A program made the position numbers and the translations under genes. 64,000 nt of DNA from Fasciola hepatica. Its lineage: Eukaryota > Platyhelminthes > Trematoda > Plagiorchiida > Fasciolidae. Below the pieces are notes generated by a model, which saw nothing but the letters and a program-made list of their open reading frames with translations, did no database searches and had not been told where the DNA came from. How positions within the stretch are numbered: position 1 is the stretch's first letter; every line of letters starts with the position of its first letter. Below are positions 25,379 to 36,359 of the stretch, in pieces. The DNA is taken from assembly GCA_948099385.1 (NCBI GenBank), contig CANUEZ040000151.1, forward strand, positions 2,922,001-2,986,000, read 5' to 3'.

Positions 25379-27824
25379 GAAAGGAAATAATTAAAAAAAA
25401 TGGTCGCAATGGCTTATTGGAATGGTCGCCGGCAACGAGCTTTTGTGAGGAGCTCGAGAGATGAAAGACTCAGATTTGTAAAGTCGGGATCCAATAAAGA
25501 TTTATTCCTGGCTATTACATTGAAAATATCAAAAAACTGCTTTTCACTGATTTTTTTGATTCATGGACACATAAAATGTTTGATTTTCATCGATTTGGTT
25601 ACAAATGTGATTAAGAATGCATTTGAACATACCAACTGATTAATCATCGGTTTCATTTAGTGGTTCATTTCAAGGGTGTCAGCCATGTGTTTCTGTGCTG
25701 AATAAGGCTGCTAGATTTTGAAAAAAGAGACATCAAGCTACCTAAGCTTATCCGATGATTATGCACCGGGGGAAGGAGGATAATGTACACAACGGCTGAT
25801 GCCTATCAAATGTTATTTGATGAAACAGTTCAAGATCATTGTTAGAAATATAACAAGACAGTGACAAGTGAATGTGCTACAAAGAGTGATAGATAGTGAA
25901 ATTCTGTAAATGCTTTCACACAACTAAATCCTCTGGACAGAGCCGTATCGTATACGCCTACCCGTTCCTCGTCCATAATCACGGAGCCCATTGGACCCTT
26001 TCGATCAAACTTTGTGCACCCATCCGCATCCCACATGTTGGCAATATTCTGTTTTACGATATTTTGGTAGGCATTTCATCAGATATCTAATGGGATTTGT
26101 TCACGCAACACTCTTGGAACACCCAAACATTAACCGTTAGCCTAATAATACAAAATTTTATGCCCAGTGATCGTTCTGCAAACCTCCGCTTCTTGCTACT
26201 GGAAATTCCTTTTGATTGTATGAGTTTTTGCAAAAAAACTAATAAAGCAGGTACCATTGGGAAGTGTGAATTCTGGGCGTAAACTGTAGATTTTATTACC
26301 ACGTAATATAAAAACGCCCATGCCCTGTTGTGTGTGAAACTAAGTCATTCGGACATACTGGATCTGGGCAATGGAAATCCATTTTTCTACAATCCAAGTT
26401 TCCAAGTGGAAAAACTGCATTTAACAAAGCAAATGTAGCTCGCGCAGAGTGAAGTCAGTTACACGTAAAATGATTTGAACAAACTCTACTCAAAGCGAGA
26501 CAAAGTGAGGCTTGGAGAATGACGAGGAACCCCAATTATCGGAACGTTACAAGAATAAAAGTTAAAAAAGCACCATTTACTGACGCAGTGTGCCAGTTAA
26601 TCAACCGACCTAATATTCACGTATTGGGCTGCATCAGAGCACTTATTTGACCTCGCACAGATTAATGAACTGTTCATTCTATAAATCAATCAAAGAGTCA
26701 TCGGTTAAACCATTCATGGAAAAATCAACCAATCCACAAGCTAACCGATCGATCAGAGAAAAATATACAAATAAAAATGGGTCAATCAATCCGAAATGTG
26801 GACAGTTAACCTCTCCACTTGTGGTGGAAATATAAGCCTTATTTAAACTCTTTTAAAGGGACACAGCCGTAGACAGCTTTTTCATTTATCCCATCGATGG
26901 GTTCATTGTTTAACACTGTACTGTGGATAATTCCAGCCCATTTAAAAATGCAAAGTTTATTATTTTTCTCCGTTGAATTAGCTCAAAAGTTATGGTCATG
27001 TGTGTGTTGAATACATGAATAATATGTTTAGTTAATAAATAATACAGTCTAAAATATGATTGATGCAACCTGTTTTGCAGTGCTTATTCTAGTACATTGA
27101 TTTCTGGTGATTCGACCCTTTGATTGGCAAGCAAAGAGTTGTAATCTTCTTTAATATTTGGATGCAAGCAAGTTGTGTGCAGAGAAATCTGAGTTTCTCA
27201 AAGGAAGTGCCATTCTTTGTGGAAAGGTGGCACTTGCTTCCTACTCTGGTGATATTTTGTTTTGTGTGTCTGAAAATTGTCACACCAAAGTTGTCGCAGT
27301 AAATAGTGGGGTGTGAATGAGCTCAGTTTCATTTGCTGCAAAATGCCCAAGAGTCAAGTCCCACGCTCATTCAAGGTACTTCGTGAATTCTGATTTCTGC
27401 GGTGCCATCTGTTATCTTGGTTCTTTTTGCGGTAAAACGAAGGAACAGGACAATCAGATCCCCGACTCAACAAATGATCGAGACCTGATCCCACATCACT
27501 GACCCGCTATGTGGTGTCTACATCCAGGAGGAATAGAGTTCACACGTTTCGTATTTCGAAAATCCTAATGACTATGTGACACGGTATACAACTGAGTTAT
27601 TTCTTGAAACTAGTGTAGTCCAACCGGTACAGAAAGTTAGCCAAAAAACCTAAACTAATCATTTGTGCACAGAAAAAGCGGGAGAAGAACCTATGTTTGT
27701 TTTGTCATCAGCCTGACATCTCTCTTATCAGTCGCTCCATGAACTTCGCGAAATTACAGACCTACCACTCTGAGGATTGACATCACTTTCACTACCTATC
27801 TAGGTAACTGAACCGAATGCTTAC
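25379..27824. other. No gene seen
   Basis: AT-rich DNA with short frames only. No repeat family members recognised between 25.4 and 27.8 kb. Confidence 0.45.
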
Positions 27825-28092
27825 TTCAAACCCTTTGTGCGCATCGCTTGGTCTTATGAAACTGATAGAGGTGATCAGAGTGTGTCCATCACACAGATAG
27901 GCTAACGTGGTTTCATCATTCGTGTGCACAAAATTTCTGTTTTTATTACCAAACAACTTATTTTTGATGATTGATAGACTGATTTGGTCGTGCTCAAATT
28001 CAGTGCACTGGTAAACCGGCACAATACAGATTCGCAAGATAAAGTCTGAAAGTTTCATGCTTCCTGCAGTAGTTGGTCTCTTTGAAAAATCA
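27825..28092 (-). CDS. Candidate 268-nt exon, minus strand
   Basis: On the minus strand an acceptor-like AAATACTTCAG (28103-28093) opens a frame of 89 codons that reaches a good donor, GAA/GTAAGC (GT at 27824-27823). The peptide has several Cys and ends CDGHTLITSISFIRPSDAHKGFE. A hydrophobic stretch, Ser/Asp-rich turn and KGF before the end recall the last strands of a CUB domain, where L-C-G, then S-x-S and F-x-S-D, then KGF are usual. The match is loose and the first half of a CUB domain is not evident. An extracellular module is suggested, not shown. Splice borders at both ends of a fairly long open stretch make this one of the better exon candidates. Confidence 0.3.
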
Positions 28093-28559
28093 CTGAAGTA
28101 TTTTGTTTGGGTGTGGAATGGTTAGACCACCACCAGTTTATCGATGCCATGAATTGCTCGAGACCTAGAGAAAAGATGGACAGAGATCAAAAGGACTATA
28201 CCTGAGGCTCCTGGTACTTCCCGAGGCTCGAGAATTAGACCCCAACAAAAACGGTGGGACAAGAGAGCCCAAGTTAAGACCCTGAAAGATGGTGGACTGC
28301 GAAGGCTGCGGAGGTCGGTAATGGCCGTAACTTTTTTGTCTACTTAGAAATACCGGTTCACGAAAGCTACGTTTTAGCAAACTGAGCGGACAAGCAAACG
28401 GCTTACTGATTCAGACTCAGACGTGTCGTCCAGATCGTTGGGTGAAGCATTTCAAGAAACATTTTAACTGGCCTTTATCCACAACAAGTGTGTATGTGTT
28501 TGTGAGCAGCAAGAAGGTTACAGTTCCGGGTGTAGATACAATTCTCTGTCAGAAGCAGA

Positions 28560-30083
28560 GGTTCTCTGTCAGAGAACATACCTTACCCTACCTGATGCCC
28601 CTGAACGCGATGTAGTCCTCCATCTATTTTCACAGACGATGGTGCAAAATCTTCTCTCGAGGTGACAAAATTCCCCTGATTTATACTGGAAAAAAATCAG
28701 TTCTGAAGAGCTGGTGTGAATCAGTGATCACACCGGTTTGTCTGAAAGGTGACAGGTCCGCAAGTGAAAACAGTAGAAGAATAAGCCTGGTTAGAGTAGC
28801 ATTTAAACTGCTTACAGGTATTATTCTCCTCTGCTTATCTAAAACTCGCGAACGGTGCCGGCGAGAAGGACAAGCTTGGTTTAGACTCAGCTGAGGTTAG
28901 ATTGATCATATCCCTACTCTTCGACAAATTTTAGAACAGGGGCACAACTTTTGTAGGTCCACCGTCTCTTTTTCTCTTGATCTGAAAACGGCTTTCGACT
29001 CAGTATACCCCACAGCACTCTGATGGTGACTTTTGTCGAAGTGATTGCCAGAGAAACTCGTTCCCGTCTTACCGTTCACGCTCGTGAACAGCCATCTTTT
29101 AGTTCTACCTTAAACCGATCCTTCATCCGATATTTATCCCGAGAGGTGAAGTTCATTGGGTATCCCTTCTCTCCTTCTCTCTTCAAAACTGTTGTTTGAA
29201 TACGGCCCGTTTATCATGCGTGGATAGCAGACTGGACTGCTGCTCTGGTGGAAAAGTGTCAAGCCTTGAATAGGCGCACGACATAGTTCTTCTAAGTGAA
29301 GGTCCATGTAAGTTCCAAGCTTTTCTGGACAGTCTGAACAACTGTGTAGCAAAGCTCGGCTTGCTTTTTTCGCTTTCAAAGTGCAAGATGCTCTCGCAGC
29401 ACCGGGTCGGTTTAAAATTAGATTTTTTTTGCGTCTTGAAAGATTATAGACCAAATAGATAAGTTTGTTGTCTAGGCTGCCAAATTTCATCCACAAGTCG
29501 GAAACCGAATGAAGCATCTTTGCGTGTACAGATGGGTTGTTGGAATAGTGCCAACCTCAATCACCAATAGTGTCAACTTGACTTCCATTGGTCCATTTAG
29601 GTTGGAGTGTACATTGAAGCAGTCAGACCAATTCCGCTCTATGGTCCATAAAATATGCAAATTTTGTCGGTATTCTGAAACTGAGCTCTTTGTATCATGG
29701 CCATAATCCAGTGGGTACACCTTATCAGCAATGCTGAGGCTAGGAGTGGAGTAATAGGTACTGCAACCAAATTTATAGGTGGGACACCAAAAGTCACCAG
29801 GCTAAGGTGGTTGGGATGTGGATTGCGCATGACCCTGGTAAAGATATTCCAATGCACCGTGTTCCCCCGGAGGGGTTAATAGTTCAGAAGTGGGTAGGGG
29901 TGGCTAGTCCACCTCATGGAAAATGGTATGAAAAGTCTAACCAGTGGACTTGGTCACGTAGGGCCTATTAGACTTGTTTGGTGGGACGCAAGGGGTCTCT
30001 CCACTCCATGGTCAGATATAACGGGTTATATGTCTTGGTGTCGTGAGGAACAGTGCTCTTACGGTCAACACATTTCATTATGA
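28560..30083 (+). pseudogene. Decayed RTE-type non-LTR retrotransposon (reverse transcriptase and C-terminal part)
   Basis: The plus strand, read across several frames, gives the back half of a LINE polyprotein. In order: a finger-region segment (RRISLVRVAFKLLTGIILL, about 28770-28830); HIPTLRQILEQ followed by the motif-A block LDLKTAFDSVYP near 28975-29010 with its catalytic Asp; a broken SGV-QG-PLSP block near 29145-29195; the catalytic box near 29268-29284; and a long tail with RLRWLG (about 29797-29815). The last frame runs from about 29925 to a stop at 30081. The second catalytic box, normally YADD, reads E-stop-A-H-D here, with the stop at 29271-29273. That stop plus frameshifts makes the copy dead. 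The endonuclease half is missing, which fits the usual 5' truncation. The order of blocks and the tail resemble RTE elements of schistosomes and flukes (family knowledge, not searched). Confidence 0.85.
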
Positions 30084-31130
30084 ACTTAATACTACTTGAA
30101 TTTCGACTTTTACTTTTTTCATACCATCGTCTTTTTTATTATCTTAGGTTGAGATTCTCCCTAAGAAATAGCAACCAATACCACCGAACATAGTATACGG
30201 CTAATGGTTGTTTGAATTGAACATAGCAAACTGGATAGTAAATTGCATTGCTATGCACTTTTGACAAGCAATATTTCTACGGTTTGTTTTAGAACGTTTA
30301 CGAGCATATTACACATTAGCGCGACTGGTACCCGCACTGATTGAGAGCAAAAGGTAATACATGTGACAGTCTGATTTTGATTGAACTGTTCAACCCTATT
30401 TATCAGATGAGGAGAATAGTGGATTTCATTAAGAGAAACTACGCACATTCCAGAATAAATGTTAGGTGCTCAGTTGGCCTAGATTTTTCACATAAGAAAC
30501 TGCCTAATATTGTTATTCAATGATGTTTTTGCTCTTATTTGCAAAGTAATAATGGTATTTCAGCAAGGGGTAGCGATCCATCAGGGACTGCCGAGAGAGA
30601 GAAGTGATCGACAGCAGTATCATGATGGACACCCAAGAGTAAAATGTCGAAAGCTCATCATGACGACCGCCCCACAAAAGCCGAAGGAAGTGACAAATAA
30701 ACCAAACTGTTATTGATTATTCAGAGCATGTATTGTTGGCACGAGGAGCCTGAATCGTATGTTTTTGGAAAGTCCACTTGCATTGATTAGTTTGTGTTTA
30801 TGTGGAGTTGAATCTAAGATGTTGGCATCTAGCTAGATGTAATTGTCTGGATATCCAGCTTGATAGGATAGAACTCATTTGTATGATGTGCCATTTTAAA
30901 AGTTACGTAAAATCTATCCAAGCTTTTTGTTCCAATAATAGAGGAGCTGGTGAAAAGGGGTCAGCATAGCAAACTACAGGCCATAAAGTTCGGAGCACAA
31001 ACCTGATCACTGTCAATCAGTTTTCATTCTTGACAGTGTCTCTGTTCTTAAAATATTTCCTCGCTGTAATTTATGAAATAGGGGAGAGGAACAAAACCAG
31101 TATTCATTTGAGTAGTAGAAGGCTAGATTT

Positions 31131-31360
31131 GTATAATATGATTCATCATGCAGCTTGAACGCTCAACTCACCATTGAAAACCATGGAAGCACTGTACAGC
31201 TGTTTCATCCTTGTTGGGGATCATGAGCAGTGCACATCCACCGAGCCTCCACGGGGACTGAAACCCGGGGTGATCGATTGTGAATCGAACACCTTAACCA
31301 CAAAGCTATCCGGGGTGGCTCTCAGAGGTTTGTTGAACATCTACACTACATGATATAGCA
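31131..31360 (-). repeat. tRNA-derived SINE, family A (best minus-strand copy)
   Basis: On the minus strand: CCCGGATAGCTTTGTGGTTA (A box), then CCCCGGGTTTCAGTCCCC (B box region, one base off consensus), then a body with GAGGCTCGGTGGATGTGCAC, and an end with GTTCAAGCTGCATGATGAAT. The anticodon arm reads close to a valine CAC loop. The element ends in a non-A tail at 31131. Transcription by RNA polymerase III and mobilisation by a partner LINE are typical of the class (family knowledge). Confidence 0.8.
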
Positions 31361-31455
31361 GCCTTGTGGTAAAGGTGTTCGATCCACAGTCGCTCACCCC
31401 GGGTTCGAGTCCCCGTGAAGGATCGGTGGATGTACATTGCTGATGAAAACCAATA
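31361..31455 (+). repeat. Family A SINE fragment, head-to-head with the preceding copy
   Basis: Plus-strand fragment starting in the tRNA-like head: TTGTGGTAAAGGTGTTCGAT, then CCGGGTTCGAGTCCC (B box) and GGTGGATGTACATTGCTGATG. It is complementary to part of the element at 31131-31360, so the two can form a long hairpin. The 3' half is missing. Confidence 0.75.
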
Positions 31456-32084
31456 TTGTTACCAACCTTCATTAGTGGTCGACGTCAACTGGTTCCCGTC
31501 TTTAATCTCGTTTGCTGACACATCTGGAAATAACAGTGGCTTTTTCATTAAAACACTCATTCCACGAAAACAAATTCAGTCTTTCGCTATGTCATCCATG
31601 TTTCATCAGATGAAAGCTCATTCTGAAACATGACTTGTAAACACAAGAGTTTGGGAATGAATGAAGTGTTTCAAAATGCACAACAATCATTTTATCGCTG
31701 CACCGAACATCGAGTTTATCATAAATACACAAGTTTTGTACCTAAACAGATACATTCCTAATAACAACTGAATAGCACATTTGCTTTGAAACCTAGAGTT
31801 AGAAAAATTGTCACGTCGAATATGGAAATATATTTTCCCTAATTATGGCTAAGCGTAAACGCCGGTATGCATGTGTATGTGTATGACGAGATGACACTTG
31901 TAGCTTTGTTGATAAGATCAGACGGCTGTTTCCGAAGAGAAAGTGATCAAGTATGACTTTTCATCGCATCTCTTTCGAACTACACTTTTGATGAAGATAT
32001 ACGCGTCGGTGTAACTTATTGATGAAGTGGATTCGGGAAAACAAGCATCAAAAACGGATGGTGCATTTATTGACTAGGTAATAG

Positions 32085-32182
32085 CGAAGATAAAGTAAAC
32101 GGAGACTCCCTGGAGAACGAACACGGTCGGACAAAGTTAATCAATCGTTTCCCGTTGGCACCCAAACTTTTATTATTCTTTT
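32085..32182 (+). CDS. Candidate exon, unknown product
   Basis: Bordered by TAG at 32082-32084 and a donor TTTT/GTAAGAGG at 32183. One frame is open throughout (EDKVNGDSLENEHGRTKLIN and on), hydrophilic, and ends in a short hydrophobic run. It lies about 450 bp before the candidate exon at 32629, in the same orientation. The acceptor lacks a good pyrimidine tract. No family recognised. Confidence 0.15.
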
Positions 32183-32628
32183 GTAAGAGGTGTTCAACTA
32201 TGTGCGTACTAACGGTGCATCAATAATTAATGGTGGAACTCTGGTTATCTAACGCCGAGCTACCGATCCGAAACTTACGGTAGCAGCGGATATGATGGCT
32301 TGCTTGCTAAGGATTTCTAAGGGACTCAAATGCAAGCACTTCGTTTACTTTTGTCGAATGCTAATGTAACTCATGTCAGTACTTATGTTACCATGGGGGA
32401 TTTAATAAATATAGAGTAAGCTGGATTAGAAGCTTTGACAGTGCTCTCGGTGGGCACATGTAAATCTGTCGCGTTTCCTGACTTGTATCTTCTTTCCGTT
32501 CTAATAAACTGATTAAAAAGGGCTTAGTTCTCCAGATATCGAAAAAAAATCAGGGATAAAGACGCTGGCTGCAGTAATCTACGATACGAAACCAATCTGC
32601 AAGCTTCAACGGTTCCTTTTTGTCTCAG

Positions 32629-32850
32629 GGTTCAGCTAGTCGAATAAGGATAAAAGCTCAAATCGACCGTTCTGGAGTAAACGGGACAAATCCGGAGGTC
32701 TTTCTTAACTCAAAATTTAAAGTGCAAGATAAGGAAGCAAATTTTGTGCCTATGCTTGTGAATGCCAGTAAATCTGAGGTTTATTCACTTCGGTTAACTC
32801 CTCAAGTTAATGGAGTTTATACCCAACGTCAAAACACACTGCACAGATGA
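32629..32850 (+). CDS. Candidate exon or gene relic upstream of the cadherin-like exon
   Basis: A strong acceptor, CCTTTTTGTCTCAG, ends at 32628. The frame that follows in phase 0 is open for 73 codons to 32850, with a polar peptide (SRIRIKAQIDRSGVNGTNPE, then FLNSKFKVQDKEANFVP). Its start could be the first strand of a cadherin repeat, where a V-x-I-x-V-x-D stretch is followed by N-x-P. The DxNDN signature itself is absent. A second plus-strand frame is open from about 32807 to 33016, so a frameshifted relic is possible. No clear donor was chosen. Confidence 0.22.
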   Translation, partial: GSASRIRIKAQIDRSGVNGTNPEVFLNSKFKVQDKEANFVPMLVNASKSEVYSLRLTPQVNGVYTQRQNTLHR

Positions 32851-33054
32851 TCAGGTGCAAAATGAAAGAATTCATAAAAGGATCGTTTCTGGTCAGTGGT
32901 TATCCGAAAAACGTTATCACACAACACCGAAAGCTGAGACTTGTATATGGGGAAGTAATGTCCGCGGAAAAGTTGTTATCACTTTGCCGTCTAAATGTCA
33001 CAACTTGTTCCATTAGACAAATTGAAATTTTAAATCACCACTAAGACACAAACT

Positions 33055-33222
33055 ATGGCACAGTCTCATTTGCTGCAGACGAACAATGAGTTGGGTCTCC
33101 AAAATCAAGCAAACAGTTTTGCTAATCGCGATGTTTCATTTATTATCAGTCCGTTCACTCGTAGCTGCAGTGAAGTATTCAATGACGAAACGGGTAGCTT
33201 CTTGCTTCAACGAGTGTAAGAA
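33055..33222 (+). CDS. Candidate exon with cadherin-repeat-like end
   Basis: A plus-strand frame is open from 33055 to the stop at 33220-33222. A good acceptor sits at TTTGCTGCAG (33070-33079) and a donor-like AGT/GTAAGA at 33216. The peptide includes NRDVSFIISP, then after a few residues EVFNDETGSFLLQR. Cadherin repeats typically end N-x-x-V-x-Y-x-I and, some residues later, a hydrophobic, Asp or Asn, two residues, then TG and alternating hydrophobics. The TG, the Asn three residues before it and the V-F-I pattern are present; the usual Phe is not. An upstream candidate exon at 32629 could belong to the same unit. A coincidence or an old pseudogene remains possible. Confidence 0.3.
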
Positions 33223-34984
33223 TACACACCCAAATGGCTATAAAAGGTGATGACACAACCCACTAGGGCCACAAACTCTGCAGTAAAGCCACCGGATTGT
33301 TCAAGTGCACGACAGTGAACTGCACCAGACCATACAGTTGACCGGACTGTTTCTTTAAGAATAGCGCCAAGCTATCCAATACCTTAACCATTGTTGCTTC
33401 GGGGAGACGAAGCTTATCATGATGCATCAACCAGCTATCTGTGCGCGAAAACGTTTGACAAATAAAAATTGGCTTACCATGACATTACCAAACACGGACC
33501 TACCTGTCCCCCACCGTAAGCTGCTTAACAGTTTTCAGCCCAGCCTAATCTACTAGTATGCCCTCCCTCCAATGTACCATATGAATACAGATATATTTTA
33601 CTTTTGCTGTCGACAAGAATCACAAAGTGCTTGCATCTAGCAATCAACGTCTTTTTCCTCCTTTTATGAATGGGGCAAAGAGGCCCAGTGCTATAAATGC
33701 CCGTTAAACAATAATCCAAAGAAGCGGGTTTACGTAAATTATTTTGAATCACTCTCATGAAGACGTAATCAGCATGCTTGATTCATCATGCACAGCTCTT
33801 CGGATTGATTATATTTTAAATTTGTTATGAAGAAGCCTGGACAGTCTGACTCACACCGAGCCTAAAAGTCATTTCATTTCTGTGCTTTGCTCTATTTCCT
33901 AAACGTGCAAGGACTCATTATGCGTGTGACCCCAATTGACTACTCACGTTTCTGAGTGACCTGTTACTCTCATCTCCCTTGTGACTGGGTCACTCGTCAC
34001 TACACAACACTCAGTGCCCTGTAGTGTTTCAAACTACCATTCCCTTAATTGTTCTGATGGGTTATTTAATTATTAGAAGTTAGTGACTGAGCATTTTTTG
34101 TGAATGTGCTTACTGGTTATCGTACGCCCCCCCACACACACATGCACACTTTTCAATCACGCAAAGTTTTTACGAACCCAAGATGATGACCAAGGTTTCA
34201 GTTATCAAATGTGAACTCGAAGGACAGGGTGCAACTCATCCAAACCTACAATTCGTTTATCACCTTTGCCGTGTGACTGCTTTCATCAGCAAGCCCCGAC
34301 TTCACAGAATCCGTTCTCAATGACCCCCACCCTTTACTGTTTATCCTCCATGTCCACGTTCACCCCCATCACGACGAACACCACCGACAGTCACCCATCC
34401 CGGCTGGACAACAGCTTCAGCTAGAACAACGGAATAACTGGCAGACAGAATTGACCTCAAATATAGTGTGAAACCTAGTTAGCAAACAATGTCTCGGTTC
34501 ATTTAGCAAAAATGTGCACAAACCCTCAAACCTATCTTCTCGTTTTGGACTGGAATAGTTCAACCCCTCGGTGCCTATAAGTTATTTTACGTATAATAAA
34601 ATACGGCTGTGAGTAGAATACTTCTGTGTATATGGAGATTTACCTGAATCTGTTTGCGATTAGGGAAGAACACATTTTTGTGAAATCCCTTTAAAATACA
34701 TCTTGTGTATGACCAAAATGCTACTTGAATCAAAGAAAAACAGAACTTTTAGGTCGGAAGTAATATTTGATAAATAAACACTAAAAGGACAGCAATAGAC
34801 CGATGCTAGAAGCAAATTCAAAGGGATTCCTGAGAATGAATATTCTAGTCAAACCTTCAAAGATTTGGGCGAATCACCAATGTGAAATTCTTGGATCAAG
34901 CAACTGAATGCCACTGCGTCCGACCAGCTTCCACTTCTGTAGTCAGCTGCATCTTCTTTTTGAAATGCTTAAACCACCAATCAC
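33223..34984. other. No gene seen
   Basis: Ordinary sequence with a short C/AC-rich stretch at 34128-34150. GATTCATCATGCA at 33780 resembles the tip of a family A SINE but nothing else of the element is present. Confidence 0.45.
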
Positions 34985-35150
34985 TTCTCGTCAGTGGATC
35001 ACGGGTGCAAACAAACGAAATTTCCAGTTTTATTCGGTTGTAAAACCAGTCTCGAAAAAGGTTACCCGTGGTGACCGAAATATGGACAACCTACCAACGA
35101 TTTCGACTACGCTGTGTTATTGAGCAATAAAATTCTACCACAAAATTCTA
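34985..35150 (+). mobile_element. Palindromic repeat family, single-arm copy 3
   Basis: This stretch matches the minus-strand reading of copy 2 over about 150 bases, including GTAAAACCAGTCTCGAAAA, GTGGTGACCGAAA, ACCTACCAACGA and TTTCGACTACGCTGTGTTAT. Stem II reads GGTTAC-CCGTG-GTGACC (35060-35076), with one G-T pair where copy 1 has a Watson-Crick pair. The opposite arm is absent. An open frame starts just after it at 35114 but resembles nothing known to me. Confidence 0.6.
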
Positions 35151-36315
35151 CCTTATCTGGTGTAGTTTATGTTGCAAAGCCTGATATTTATAAGTTACGA
35201 GGGATTCAGGAGTTTGAGTGGTTGAAATCTGAAACCACAATCCATGGCAATGCAATCCAAGTTTTGATTTTGACAAGTAATCACCTACCAAGTTTCGGCA
35301 TAGTCTCAACCGTATTTCTACGTATTTGTCCATTGTTGGAAAAGGGTTGTTAATGCGGGTAATGTGACCCCAGAGAAGATGAAACTTGCTTAGGAAATTA
35401 GAAAATACTTTGTGTCTCGAATTTACTTAGATAACCTAGTAGAACAATAAACCGTTTTCTGTTTTCTGCAGTAGTTCCATTACCCATCACCCGAAAAGCG
35501 ACAACTACTCTCTCCTTAAGTTCTATTTGGCTTGGTCAGTCAGTCGTGTGTCAGTACCTCTTAGTTCCTTACAACAGATTGTGAAAACTTAGAAGACCGG
35601 TTGAACGGTATCCTCCACAGATGTTAATTACATAATATGAGGTGCGTACCCAGTATATTTCACTAAATGGCTCACTTTTACAAACTCCTCTTAAATTTGT
35701 CTGTTTGCCTCCGGTAACGACAGTCGTCTTTAGTTCAATAAACAATAACTAAAGAAGATTAGTTCGACCGAGCTTATCAAAGCAAGTGACGTCCATGAGA
35801 CATCTCAATAAACAAGGAAATGAAAGCAGATAAACCAACGCAAGCCAACTTAGATAACCTCTTGCTAAGGCGAGTGACCCCAAACCAGGCAATTCGAGTA
35901 CTAGTCCCCAATGAGATTCGTTGTACACATGCTCCCAATGATTCCTGAGAAGAATGAAACAAACTGCACTCTCCTTTTATAAATTTGTATTCGACAGATG
36001 TATGTTACCATTGCATAGTAAAGTTTTCAATAAATAACTCAAGCTGGCTCTCTTTGGTCCATCTGAATTGATTTACAGCAAAACAGGGTAGAGAAACCGG
36101 TACCTTGAAGTTTTTGTCGATTTTATTTAAACTTAGTGGGTAGAACCTCAAAATAGACCTTTCAAGAGACCAAAGTAAAAAGTGAATCCGAACTACACAA
36201 TGTTTGCCCATAGGGCTAAAGGGAAAAGACTACGGACCTGTGTCCTTGCAGCAAAGTGGTCCTGGTTGTAGATCATGAAAAATTATCGCATTTGCTTCAC
36301 TTTCAACACGTTCTA

Positions 36316-36316
<1 letters not shown>

Positions 36317-36357
<41 letters not shown>
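36317..36357. repeat. (AT)n microsatellite
   Basis: About 20 perfect TA units, self-complementary and so able to extrude a cruciform. Confidence 0.97.

Positions 36358-36359
<2 letters not shown>

Noticed and set aside
29134..29517. 127-codon minus-strand open frame
   Set aside because: It is the antisense of the RTE reverse transcriptase region, whose plus-strand frames carry the recognisable motifs.
31361..31455. Functional tRNA gene at SINE heads
   Set aside because: None of the tRNA-like heads in the window closes into a full cloverleaf with paired acceptor and anticodon arms; all continue into SINE bodies or are truncated.
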